The position numbers and the translations under genes are program-made. DNA of 8,604 bases from Mailhella sp. (GTDB lineage: Bacteria > Desulfobacterota > Desulfovibrionia > Desulfovibrionales > Desulfovibrionaceae): contig JAFQPD010000020.1 in assembly GCA_017411945.1 (NCBI GenBank), positions 1 to 8,604 on the forward strand, read 5' to 3'. Under the pieces are notes generated by a model, which saw only the letters and a program-made list of their open reading frames with translations, searched no databases and was not told where the DNA came from. How positions within the stretch are numbered: position 1 is the stretch's first letter; every line of letters begins with the position of its first letter. Shown here in pieces: positions 1 to 6,881 of the stretch.

Positions 1-958
1 AGGCCTTGGGAGTGGCCACGCGGCCGCGAGAAGTGCGATTGAGGAAGCCGCACTGGATGAGGTAGGGCTCGTAGATATCTTCGATGGTGCGGATCTCTTC
101 GGAGCAGGCCACGGCGAGCGTCTTCACGCCCACGGGGCCGCCGTTGAAATGGTCGATGAGCACAGTGAGTATCTTGCGGTCCATCTCGTCGAGGCCGGCC
201 TCGTCCACATCGAGGCGCGAAAGGGCGGCGCGGGCCTGTTCGCCATCCACCACGCCCTTGCCGTACACGGCGGCGAAGTCGCGCACGCGGCGCAGGAGGC
301 GGTTGGCTATGCGCGGCGTGCCGCGGGAACGGCGGCCTATCTCCAGCGCGCCTTCTTCTGTCACATCGACGCCGAGTATGCGCGCCGAACGCTTCACCAC
401 GCGGGCCAGCTCTTCGGGCGTGTAGAACTCGAGGCGGTTCACGATGCCGAAGCGGTCGCGGAGCGGCGAGGAGAGCAGGCCGAGGCGGGTGGTCGCGCCC
501 ACGAGCGTGAAGGGCTCGATGTCCAGCTTCACGGTTCGGGCGGCCGGGCCCTGACCGATGATGAGATCCAGCGTGAAGTCCTCCATGGCCGGATACAGAA
601 CTTCTTCCACGCTGATGGGCATGCGGTGTATCTCGTCCACGAAGAGGATGTCGTGCCGGGAAAGATTGGTTAGTATGGCCGCGAGGTCGCCGCTTCGCTC
701 CAGCACGGGGCCGGAGGTGGTCACGAGGTTCACGCCGAGTTCGGCGGCCATGATGCGGGCCAGAGTGGTCTTACCGAGGCCGGGGTTGCCGTAGAACAGC
801 ACATGATCCATGGCCTGCCCGCGCTCCTTGGCGGCGTTCAGGTAGACGCGCATATTGGCGCGGAGCTCTTCCTGGCCGATGAAGTCTTCAAGACGCTGGG
901 GGCGTATGGTCTCTTCCCCGCCGTCGGGGGCAAAGCTCTTAGGAACGAATTCTGCCAT
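1..958 (-). CDS. ruvB: Holliday junction branch-migration ATPase RuvB (3' end outside window)
   Basis: RuvB is the AAA+ motor that forms hexameric rings on either side of RuvA and pulls DNA through the Holliday junction in homologous recombination and fork repair. About 319 codons are visible, beginning MAEFVPKSF. The family is usually about 330-350 aa, so only a short C-terminal piece is missing. Seen: Walker A GNPGLGKTT at residues 57-65, Walker B LFVDEIHR at 105-112, sensor 1 GATTR at 154-158, the SSPLRDRFG segment at 163-171, sensor 2 RGTPRIANR at 212-220, and the C-terminal winged-helix run YLIQCGFLNRTSRGR near the window edge. Most relatives have GPPGLGKTT, so Asn58 is a mild variant; the catalytic Lys63 is intact. 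The ATG directly abuts the ruvA stop (TAAATG, no gap), with a GGAAAG Shine-Dalgarno-like stretch inside the end of ruvA, which suggests translational coupling. Confidence 0.97.
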   Translation of the reverse strand, partial: MAEFVPKSFAPDGGEETIRPQRLEDFIGQEELRANMRVYLNAAKERGQAMDHVLFYGNPGLGKTTLARIMAAELGVNLVTTSGPVLERSGDLAAILTNLSRHDILFVDEIHRMPISVEEVLYPAMEDFTLDLIIGQGPAARTVKLDIEPFTLVGATTRLGLLSSPLRDRFGIVNRLEFYTPEELARVVKRSARILGVDVTEEGALEIGRRSRGTPRIANRLLRRVRDFAAVYGKGVVDGEQARAALSRLDVDEAGLDEMDRKILTVLIDHFNGGPVGVKTLAVACSEEIRTIEDIYEPYLIQCGFLNRTSRGRVATPKA

Positions 959-1573
959 TTACATCTTTCCTTTGCCCACAGCCTTGAGCACGGCGCGCAG
1001 GGCCTCGCGCACGGAGAGATCGGGGTCGGCGGCAAGGGCCTCCTTGAGGAGCGGGCCTGCCATGTCTTCATCGTAGCCAAGGTTGGCGAGGCCGGTAAGG
1101 GCATCCCTGTACACGGTGTTCGCCGGGGCCGCTCCAGCCGGTGCGCTGAACGAGACGGGCCCGTCGCCTGGCTTGAGCTTGTACTTCAGCTCGAGGAATA
1201 TCTGCTGGGCCGTCTTCTTGCCGATGCCGGGAACGCGGGTGAGGGCGTTGGCGTCGTCTTCCGCAACGATGCGGCGCAAGTCGTCGGGCCGGTACTGCGA
1301 GAGTATGGCCAGCGCGGTGCGTGCGCCCACGCGATTGATGCCGCGGAGGAGCACGAAAGTCTGACGCTCATCCCATGTGGGGAAGCCGAAAAGCTCCTGC
1401 GCATCTTCCCGCACGATGAAGCTGGTGAAGAACGAGGCCATGCCGCCCTGGGCAGGAAGTGAAGCGAGCGCGTGCTCGGGCAGGAATATCTCATAGCCCA
1501 CGCCGCCAGCCGTGACCAGCACGCAGCTCGTTTCGGCCCGTTCGAGCAGGCGACCTTCGATGTAGGCGAGCAT
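959..1573 (-). CDS. ruvA: Holliday junction DNA-binding protein RuvA
   Basis: RuvA forms tetramers that clamp the four-way Holliday junction and load RuvB. The 204-aa length is typical of the family. Seen in order: an N-terminal OB-fold beginning MLAYIEGRLLE (residues 1-62) with the acidic-pin pair Glu56-Asp57 in FIVREDAQELFGF; a tandem helix-hairpin-helix domain, LLRGINRVGARTAL (75-88) and LTRVPGIGKKTAQQI (111-125), for minor-groove backbone contacts; a flexible linker (about 134-153); and a C-terminal RuvB-contacting domain (about 154-204). An in-frame upstream start would add ten residues (MSFCKNCGGS) not found in RuvA proteins. The start at 1573 matches the family N-terminus and has GGAGG four bases upstream. 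The gene leads a ruvA-ruvB pair, and no ruvC lies directly upstream, where a divergent DUF1992 gene sits instead. Confidence 0.97.
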   Translation of the reverse strand: MLAYIEGRLLERAETSCVLVTAGGVGYEIFLPEHALASLPAQGGMASFFTSFIVREDAQELFGFPTWDERQTFVLLRGINRVGARTALAILSQYRPDDLRRIVAEDDANALTRVPGIGKKTAQQIFLELKYKLKPGDGPVSFSAPAGAAPANTVYRDALTGLANLGYDEDMAGPLLKEALAADPDLSVREALRAVLKAVGKGKM

Positions 1574-1577
1574 GGAA

Positions 1578-1582
1578 CCTCC
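1578..1582 (-). promoter_or_regulatory. ruvA ribosome binding site
   Basis: GGAGG reads on the minus strand four bases before the ATG at 1573. It fixes the ruvA start at that ATG rather than at the in-frame start 30 bases upstream, whose extension includes this site as coding sequence. It lies three bases beyond the end of the palindrome at 1585-1600. Confidence 0.8.
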
Positions 1583-1584
1583 GC

Positions 1585-1616
1585 AGTTTTTGCAAAAACT
1601 CACGCAAGCATGCGTG
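1585..1616. repeat. Back-to-back palindrome and hairpin in the ruvA leader
   Basis: Positions 1585-1600 read AGTTTTTGCAAAAACT, a perfect 16-bp palindrome. Immediately next to it, 1601-1616 read CACGCAAGCATGCGTG, with 6-bp arms (CACGCA/TGCGTG) around a 4-base loop. In the ruvA transcript both would lie in the 5' leader, the first directly before the Shine-Dalgarno sequence. On DNA they could be dimeric repressor sites; in RNA they could form two short stems. Neither has the arrangement of a Rho-independent terminator. The symmetry is seen directly; a regulatory role is inference. Confidence 0.55.
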
Positions 1617-1641
1617 ATACAAGCATTTTATCCAATTGAAC

Positions 1642-1670
1642 AGTGTACTGGATTCACAGCGAAAAATCAA
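1642..1670 (-). promoter_or_regulatory. Putative sigma-70 promoter of ruvAB
   Basis: On the minus strand, TTGATT (-35, plus coordinates 1665-1670) is followed after exactly 17 bases by TACACT (-10, 1642-1647). Each hexamer matches consensus at 4 of 6 positions. Transcription would begin near 1635, leaving a leader of about 60 nt that carries the two symmetrical elements at 1585-1616. The -10 lies inside a partly symmetrical stretch, CAGTGTACTG (1641-1650), that could be an operator. An alternative -10 (TAAAAT, about 1625-1630) lacks a good -35 at proper spacing. Confidence 0.45.
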
Positions 1671-1728
1671 GGCGCAAAGAAAGAGCGGCCCTGTGCGCAA
1701 ACTCATCCCTGCACCTTATTGAGAATGA

Positions 1729-1745
1729 TTGCAAAAAACATGCAA
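1729..1745. repeat. Inverted repeat TTGCA-N7-TGCAA over the putative -35 element
   Basis: TTGCA (1729-1733) and TGCAA (1741-1745) are inverted around a 7-base spacer and overlap the -35 hexamer and spacer of the rightward promoter. The left arm continues as TTGCAAAAA, the same 9-mer found inside the palindrome at 1585-1600 next to the ruvA start. Shared sequence in two divergent control regions could mean one regulator, but A-rich repeats this short can also arise by chance. Confidence 0.35.
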
Positions 1746-1757
1746 ACGACTTATATA
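1729..1757 (+). promoter_or_regulatory. Putative sigma-70 promoter of the DUF1992-uvrA-DUF4139 operon
   Basis: TTGCAA (-35, 1729-1734) is followed by 17 bases and TATATA (-10, 1752-1757), in an AT-rich island within GC-rich surroundings. The expected start near 1764 gives a leader of roughly 20 nt before the ATG at 1785, whose Shine-Dalgarno AAGGAG is at 1772-1777. It is the only strong promoter-like sequence upstream of the operon, because the gaps between its genes are short. Confidence 0.55.
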
Positions 1758-1784
1758 CAGGGCAGGCGCACAAGGAGCTTACGC

Positions 1785-2183
1785 ATGGCAGAGAACTTCC
1801 TGCATTTCATGGCCTCGCAGGCCGAAAGGCGCATAGCGCAGGCCCAGAAGGACGGAGCTTTCGAAAACCTGCCCGGCGAAGGCAGGCCGCTGGACCTCGA
1901 AGACGACTCCAACATCCCCTCCGAACTGCGCATGGCCTTCAAAGTGCTGAAGAACGCCGGCTACGTTCCGCCGGAAATAGCCGACCGCAAGGAAGTGAGC
2001 ACCATGCTCGACCTTCTCGAACACTGCGAGGACGGCGCGGAGAAAGTGCGGCAGATGCAGAAGCTCGACGTCATCCTCATGCGCATGAACAGCCGCCGCG
2101 AACGCTCCGTAGCCCTCACCGAACACGACCCGTACTACGAGAACGTGGTGCGCCGCATAAGCCTTCTGAAAAAACGCCCCTGA
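1785..2183 (+). CDS. DUF1992 (DnaJ homolog subfamily C member 28-type) protein
   Basis: This is a 132-aa cytoplasmic protein of the DUF1992 family, which includes E. coli YhdN and the conserved region of eukaryotic DNAJC28. No J-domain (HPD motif) is present, so co-chaperone activity cannot be claimed and the molecular function is unknown. Seen: the family signature AERRIAQAQKDGAFENLPG (residues 13-31) followed by GRPLDLEDD, then PSELRMAFKVLKNAGYVPPE (45-64) and IADRKEV, and a helical basic C-terminus ending ISLLKKRP. No signal peptide or membrane segment is apparent. The ATG was chosen because it begins the family homology and has AAGGAG at 1772-1777, seven bases upstream; the longer open frame reaching 1572 runs through promoter sequence. 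It is the first gene of a probable operon with uvrA, 51 nt downstream. That gap shows no terminator. Confidence 0.93.
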   Translation: MAENFLHFMASQAERRIAQAQKDGAFENLPGEGRPLDLEDDSNIPSELRMAFKVLKNAGYVPPEIADRKEVSTMLDLLEHCEDGAEKVRQMQKLDVILMRMNSRRERSVALTEHDPYYENVVRRISLLKKRP

Positions 2184-2234
2184 TAAAACGCGGCCTTCCC
2201 CTTCCTCCCCGCCGCAGCCATAAAGGAAAAACCT

Positions 2235-5153
2235 ATGCTCCCCAAGAACGAATCGGGCCCCTGCATACGCATCGAAGGCGCCCGCCAGCATAATCTGAAG
2301 AACGTCAGCGTCGACATCCCGCGCGACAAGCTCGTGGTGGTCTGCGGGCCTTCCGGCTCGGGCAAGTCCACGCTCGCCTTCGACATCGTCTACGCCGAGG
2401 GCCAGCGCCGCTATGTGGAATCGCTCTCCACCTACGCCCGCATGTTCCTGCCCAAGATGGACAAGCCCCTCGTGGACAAGATAGAGGGCCTCTCCCCCGC
2501 CATCTCTCTGGAGCAGCAGACCACGGCGCACAACCCGCGCTCCACTGTGGGCACAGTGACGGAGATCTACGACTTTCTGCGCGTCTTCTTCGCGCGGCTC
2601 GGCAAGGTCTACTGCCCGCACTGCGGCGCGCCCATCGAAGCCCGCGCCTCGGACGAGATCATCGCCGACATCATGGCCATGCCCGAAGGCTCGCGCGTCA
2701 TCCTGCTCGCCCCGCTCGTCGAGATGCAGAAGGGAACGCATGCCGACCGCTTCAAGAAGCTCAAGGCCGAAGGCTTCGTGCGCGTGCGCGTAGCCACGCT
2801 GGGCGAAGAGCCGCAGATATGGAACCTCGACGAAGTGCCCGCGCTGGACAAGAACAAGAAGCACACCATAGACCTCGTCATCGACCGCCTCGTCATCAAG
2901 GACGACATGCGCACCCGCCTTGCGGACTCCGTTGAACTGGCCCTGCGCTACGGCTCGGGCCGCGTCATCGTGAACCAGCCCTCCGGCGAGAACGCCGGGG
3001 ACGTGGTGCATTCCACGGACTCCGTGTGCGGCAAGTGCAAGGTGAGCGCACCCGTGCCCTCGCCCCAGCTCTTCTCCTTCAACAGCCCGCAGGGCGCGTG
3101 CCCGCAGTGCCTCGGCATCGGCACCGTGGTGGCCTTCGACGAAGGCCTCATCGCCCCGGACGAAACGCTCTCTCTGAAGAAAGGCGCACTCGCCCCCTTC
3201 TCCTCTCCCTATTTCATGGCCAAGGTGGGCAAGGCCATGGAGGCCTTCTGCGAACGGCAGGGCGTCTCCATGGACACCCCGCTCGACGGGTTCCCCGCCA
3301 AGGCGCGCAAAGCCCTGTTCTACGGCGAACCCGGCGGCGCGACCCGCACCGGCAGCCTGCGCCGCAACTTCATGGGCGGCACTTCCCTTTCCCAGGAAGG
3401 CGGCGAAGAGACGCTTTCCACCTCGCACTGGCCCGGAGTGATGTATCTGCTGGAACAGCGCATGAAGCGCGGCGACCAGTGGAGCGACATACTGAGCCGC
3501 TTCAGCTACGAGGTGGAATGCCCGGCCTGCCACGGCACGCGCCTGCGCAAGGAAGCCCTCTCCGTGCGGGTGAACGGCCTGAACATCGAAGAATTCTGCA
3601 GCCTTTCCATCGAACGCGCCCTCGAATGGGTGAAGGGGCTCGAATTCACGGGCCGCCACGCCCTCATCGCCGAGCCGCTCATCAAGGAGCTGACCTTCCG
3701 CCTCGGCTTCATGGTCAACGTGGGCCTCGAATACCTCACCCTCGGCCGCGCCATGGCCACGCTCTCCGGCGGCGAAGCCCAGCGCATACGCCTTGCTTCT
3801 CAGCTCGGCTCCGGCCTCGTGGGCGTGACCTATGTGCTGGACGAACCCTCCATAGGCCTGCACCCGCGCGACAACGAACGCCTCATCCGCACCCTGCGCT
3901 CGCTCCAGCAGAGGGGCAACACCGTGCTCGTGGTGGAACACGACGAAGCCACCATCTGCGAGGCCGACACCGTGCTCGAGATGGGCCCTGGCTCCGGCTC
4001 CCAGGGCGGCGAACTGGTCTTCGCCGGCAGCGTGAAGGAACTCCTGCGCGACTCCGACTCCCTCACGGCCCGCTATCTGCGCGGCGACCTCAAGATACCC
4101 GTGCCCGAAACGCGCCGCCGCTCCGACAAGTTCCTCACCCTGCGCGGCGTGAGCACCAACAACCTCAAGGACATCGACTGCGCCATACCGCTGGGCACGC
4201 TCACCTGCGTCACCGGCGTTTCCGGTTCGGGCAAGAGCTCGCTGGTCATCGACACGCTGTACCGCCGCGTGGCGCGGCACTGCGGCCTGCGCACCGAACA
4301 GCCCGGCCCCATGCGCGCCATCGAAGGGCTTGAGAACATCGAGCGCATCGTGTCCATAGACCAGACGCCCATCGGCCGCACCCCGCGCTCCAACCCCGCC
4401 ACCTATACCAAGGTCTTCGACGATATCCGCAAGATATTCGCCATGACGCCGGACGCCAGGAAGCGCGGCTATACCGCCAGCCGCTTCAGCTTCAACGTTT
4501 CCGGAGGCCGCTGCGAAACTTGCAAGGGCGATGGCCAGATACGCGTGGAGATGCACTTCCTGCCCGACATCTTCGTGACCTGCGACCTCTGCAAGGGCCG
4601 CCGCTTCAACCGAGAAACGCTGGAAGTGCGCTACAAGGACCTGAACATCTCCGAAGTGCTCGACCTCACCGTGCACGAAGCGCGGGACTTCTTCTCCAGC
4701 TATCCGGCCCTGGAACGCCGCCTCGGCGTGCTGGAAGACGTGGGCCTCGGCTACATACGCCTCGGGCAGGCCGCCACCACCCTTTCCGGCGGCGAGGCCC
4801 AGCGCATCAAGATATCCCGCGAACTGGGCAAGAAGTCCCTGCCCAAGACCCTCTATATCCTCGACGAACCCACCACCGGCCTGCACATGCACGAAGTGGG
4901 CAAGCTCATCACCGTCCTGCACCACCTTGTGGAACGCGGGGCCACGGTCGTGGTCATCGAGCATAACACCGATGTCATCATGTCCTCCGACCACGTCATC
5001 GACCTCGGCCCGGGCGGCGGCGAGAACGGCGGCTCCATCATAGCTTCGGGCACGCCCGAAGAGCTCATGGCCGATCCGGCCTCCGTCACCGGGCAGTTCC
5101 TCGCCGAAGAACGCCAGAAGCGCCGAGCCTTCATCGAAGCGATAACGAAATAA
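2235..5153 (+). CDS. uvrA: Excinuclease ABC subunit A (UvrA)
   Basis: UvrA is the damage-sensing ATPase of nucleotide excision repair. A UvrA dimer scans DNA, recruits UvrB at bulky lesions, then leaves so that UvrC can incise. The 972-aa length is close to the usual 940-970. Seen: first ABC module with Walker A GPSGSGKST (38-46), signature LSGGEAQR (510-517) and Walker B YVLDEPS (533-539); second module with Walker A GVSGSGKSS (661-669), LSGGEAQR (850-857) and YILDEPT (874-880). Zinc ligands are C265/C268 with C289/C292 and C760/C763 with C783/C786; the extra CxxC pairs C127/C130 and C429/C432 are also family-like. All catalytic motifs are intact, so the protein should be functional. AAGGA at 2223-2227 lies seven bases before the ATG. 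It is the second gene of the DUF1992-uvrA-DUF4139 set. No LexA box of the E. coli type was found upstream. Confidence 0.99.
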   Translation: MLPKNESGPCIRIEGARQHNLKNVSVDIPRDKLVVVCGPSGSGKSTLAFDIVYAEGQRRYVESLSTYARMFLPKMDKPLVDKIEGLSPAISLEQQTTAHNPRSTVGTVTEIYDFLRVFFARLGKVYCPHCGAPIEARASDEIIADIMAMPEGSRVILLAPLVEMQKGTHADRFKKLKAEGFVRVRVATLGEEPQIWNLDEVPALDKNKKHTIDLVIDRLVIKDDMRTRLADSVELALRYGSGRVIVNQPSGENAGDVVHSTDSVCGKCKVSAPVPSPQLFSFNSPQGACPQCLGIGTVVAFDEGLIAPDETLSLKKGALAPFSSPYFMAKVGKAMEAFCERQGVSMDTPLDGFPAKARKALFYGEPGGATRTGSLRRNFMGGTSLSQEGGEETLSTSHWPGVMYLLEQRMKRGDQWSDILSRFSYEVECPACHGTRLRKEALSVRVNGLNIEEFCSLSIERALEWVKGLEFTGRHALIAEPLIKELTFRLGFMVNVGLEYLTLGRAMATLSGGEAQRIRLASQLGSGLVGVTYVLDEPSIGLHPRDNERLIRTLRSLQQRGNTVLVVEHDEATICEADTVLEMGPGSGSQGGELVFAGSVKELLRDSDSLTARYLRGDLKIPVPETRRRSDKFLTLRGVSTNNLKDIDCAIPLGTLTCVTGVSGSGKSSLVIDTLYRRVARHCGLRTEQPGPMRAIEGLENIERIVSIDQTPIGRTPRSNPATYTKVFDDIRKIFAMTPDARKRGYTASRFSFNVSGGRCETCKGDGQIRVEMHFLPDIFVTCDLCKGRRFNRETLEVRYKDLNISEVLDLTVHEARDFFSSYPALERRLGVLEDVGLGYIRLGQAATTLSGGEAQRIKISRELGKKSLPKTLYILDEPTTGLHMHEVGKLITVLHHLVERGATVVVIEHNTDVIMSSDHVIDLGPGGGENGGSIIASGTPEELMADPASVTGQFLAEERQKRRAFIEAITK

Positions 5154-5157
5154 GGAG
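5152..5157 (+). promoter_or_regulatory. Ribosome binding site overlapping the uvrA stop codon
   Basis: AAGGAG overlaps the last two bases of the uvrA TAA stop (5151-5153) and lies five bases before the ATG at 5163. The arrangement favours cotranslation of uvrA and the DUF4139 gene. The same 10-mer, TAAGGAGCGC, recurs before metG at 8091-8100. Confidence 0.75.
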
Positions 5158-5162
5158 CGCGT

Positions 5163-6704
5163 ATGAAAAGAATGCCCCTCATCTCGGCCCTGCTCCCCGC
5201 CCTCTGCCTTGCGTTCTCCGCCCCTGCCGAGGCCAGGCCCGTGGCGGCAACGCTCTACCCTGCCGGAGCCGTCGTCACCGAAGAGGCGGAAGCGATCCCC
5301 GCCGAAGGGCGCATCGTCCTCCAGCTCCCTGCCGGGGCGGACGCCGCTTCGCTCTCCGTCTCCCTTTCCCGGGGCGGCGTGCTGAGCCGAACGCTCACGC
5401 TCCTGCCCGGACAGCCCGCGCCTGCGGTGAAGGCCCTGCGGAAGGAAGCGGACGCCCTGCGCGACTCCATAAGCCTGAAATCCAGCGAACTCGCCAGCGT
5501 TTCGGCCATGCGCTCTTTCTGGAGCCAGCCGCCTTACAGCCTTTCCGCCCCTTCTCTGGAAATGCTGAACGGCCTCATGGAAAAGCTCTCTCAGGACAGC
5601 GCACAGCAGATGGCTTCCATCTCCAAGAAGGAAGCCGCCCTCCGTGCCGAGATACGCGAGCTGGAACGCAAGGCCTCTGCACTCGATGCCCGCATCCGCG
5701 CCCTCGGCAGCCAGAACGCCGATGTGAACCAGTGCGTGCTCAGCGTGGACGGCACGGGCCCCGGCCCTGTGGACGTGCGCTGGTCCTACTGGCTCGCAGG
5801 CGCGAACTGGAAGCCGCAGTACCGCGTTTCCGCAGACTCTGCGTCGGGCCAGATACGCATAGCCATGCAGGCCGAACTCTCGCAGAACAGCGGCGCGGAC
5901 TGGGACGGCGTGGAGCTCACGCTGGCCTCCTCCAACCGCCTGCACAGCGTACAGCCGCCAGCCCTGCACCCGTGGGTGATAGGGCAGACGGGCTATGACG
6001 CCGCGCCCCGCGCCATGCTGGCCAAATCCGCAGGCCGTGCCAATGCCAAGGCCGCCCTTCCCGCCTCTTCCGCTGATGAAGCTGGGCTCACATGGGCTCT
6101 GGGCCGCATGGACCTGCCCGCCTCTTCCACAGTGACGCGCCTCGTCGGCCTGCACGAGCTGGGCTCGAAGTTCTCCCGCCTCCTGCGCCCGCGCCAGAGC
6201 GACAGCGTATGGCTCTATGCCGCCCTTGATGAGGACGCCCTTGCCGCGAAGCCCGCCCTTCTCCTGCCTGCCGGGCAGGCCTCCTTCCTCGTGGACGGAC
6301 GCGAGACCGCTCGCGGCGCCTTCTCCTTCGGCCCGTCCAGCCGGGACATCTTCTTCGGCATCGACCAGCTCATGAAGGCCGAAGTGGTCCAGACCGCCGT
6401 GCAGGACGATGCCCCGCCTGCCTTCTTCGGCGGCGACAAGTCCGACGCCCGCGTGGAGCAGTGGAGCTGGGTGAGCACTATACACAACGGGCACGACAAG
6501 GCCGTATCCCTCCGCGTGGAGGAAGCCGCGCCCATAGCCCGCGATGCGGAAGCGAAGATCAGCGTGTCCGCTTCTCCGAAGGCTGTGCTGGAAGAGAAAA
6601 AGTCCCGCTATGTCTGGACGCTTTCCCTGCCTGCCCGCGAAAAGACGGAACTCCGCTATGAAGTGAAGGCCGTCATCCCCGAAAGGACATGGAAGAAGCG
6701 ATAG
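5163..6704 (+). CDS. Exported DUF4139 domain-containing protein (mucoidy inhibitor MuiA-like)
   Basis: This is a 513-aa predicted secreted or periplasmic protein of unknown biochemical function. Seen: an N-terminal signal peptide (MKR, hydrophobic ISALLPALCLAFSA, probable cleavage after AEA at residue 24); a short DUF4140-like strand region, ATLYPAGAVVTEEAEAIPAEG (29-49); a helical, probably coiled-coil segment at about 86-182 (ALRKEADALRDSISLKSSEL, KKEAALRAEIRELERKASAL); then DUF4139 features: SYWLAGANWKPQYRVSADS (208-226), DWDGVELTLASS (246-257), LLLPAGQASFLVDGRE (366-381), HNGHDKAVSLRVEEAAPIAR (441-460) and a C-terminal immunoglobulin-like stretch, YVWTLSLPAREKTELRYEVK (483-502). No transmembrane anchor or lipobox Cys follows the signal. 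It lies 9 nt after uvrA and before a terminator, so it is probably cotranscribed with that repair gene. A surface or envelope role is inference from the signal peptide and family context. Confidence 0.88.
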   Translation: MKRMPLISALLPALCLAFSAPAEARPVAATLYPAGAVVTEEAEAIPAEGRIVLQLPAGADAASLSVSLSRGGVLSRTLTLLPGQPAPAVKALRKEADALRDSISLKSSELASVSAMRSFWSQPPYSLSAPSLEMLNGLMEKLSQDSAQQMASISKKEAALRAEIRELERKASALDARIRALGSQNADVNQCVLSVDGTGPGPVDVRWSYWLAGANWKPQYRVSADSASGQIRIAMQAELSQNSGADWDGVELTLASSNRLHSVQPPALHPWVIGQTGYDAAPRAMLAKSAGRANAKAALPASSADEAGLTWALGRMDLPASSTVTRLVGLHELGSKFSRLLRPRQSDSVWLYAALDEDALAAKPALLLPAGQASFLVDGRETARGAFSFGPSSRDIFFGIDQLMKAEVVQTAVQDDAPPAFFGGDKSDARVEQWSWVSTIHNGHDKAVSLRVEEAAPIARDAEAKISVSASPKAVLEEKKSRYVWTLSLPAREKTELRYEVKAVIPERTWKKR

Positions 6705-6713
6705 CTGAACCGC

Positions 6714-6750
6714 AAAGAGCCGGAGCCTCGCGCCCGGCTCTTTTTCTTTT
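6714..6750 (+). terminator. Rho-independent terminator after the uvrA operon
   Basis: AAAGAGCCGG (6714-6723) pairs perfectly with CCGGCTCTTT (6734-6743) around a 10-base loop, and the stem runs into TTTTTCTTTT (6741-6750). It begins nine bases after the DUF4139 stop, so it should end the DUF1992-uvrA-DUF4139 transcript and separate it from ricT-metG. Confidence 0.92.
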
Positions 6751-6789
6751 GGGAGCAGGACCCTTGCGCGTTCCCCGCAGGGATAAGGA

Positions 6790-6819
6790 TTGACAAGTCT
6801 TTTCCGGGAAGAGTATCCT
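6790..6819 (+). promoter_or_regulatory. Putative sigma-70 promoter of ricT-metG
   Basis: A perfect -35 TTGACA (6790-6795) is followed by 18 bases and TATCCT (6814-6819, 4 of 6 matches to TATAAT). It lies just downstream of the terminator at 6714-6750 and about 60 nt before the ricT start, where a new transcription unit must begin. The predicted leader (about 6826-6881) is pyrimidine-rich and contains no obvious riboswitch or attenuator. Confidence 0.7.
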
Positions 6820-6881
6820 TCTTTGGTTATGCTGTCGTGCGGGCACGCCCGCCCCTCCCTTCCCTCTTAATCCTCACAGCT

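Noticed and set aside
149..673. Plus-strand frames opposite ruvB and ruvA (also 803-1462)
   Set aside because: In-register antisense shadows; the minus strand encodes unmistakable RuvB and RuvA.
1641..1650. Possible LexA/SOS box CAGTGTACTG
   Set aside because: It matches neither the E. coli nor the Bacillus consensus. The symmetry is short and overlaps a -10 element, so I kept it only as part of the divergent-region observation.
3026..4333. Plus-strand 435-codon frame inside uvrA
   Set aside because: Out-of-frame shadow of uvrA with Arg/Pro/His-rich low-complexity translation and no recognizable domain.
1779..6494. Minus-strand open frame of 1571 codons with a GTG start
   Set aside because: It is in exact codon register opposite DUF1992, uvrA and DUF4139, three clear family members. 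Its product is Ala/Gly/His/Val-rich with no domain, and its openness is fully explained by absence of TTA, CTA and TCA in the sense genes. It has no ribosome binding site of note.
6761..6782. Hairpin CCC-TGCG / CGCA-GGG between the terminator and the ricT promoter
   Set aside because: Seven pairs interrupted by a bulge, no T-run, and located between a strong terminator and a promoter; no function can be argued.
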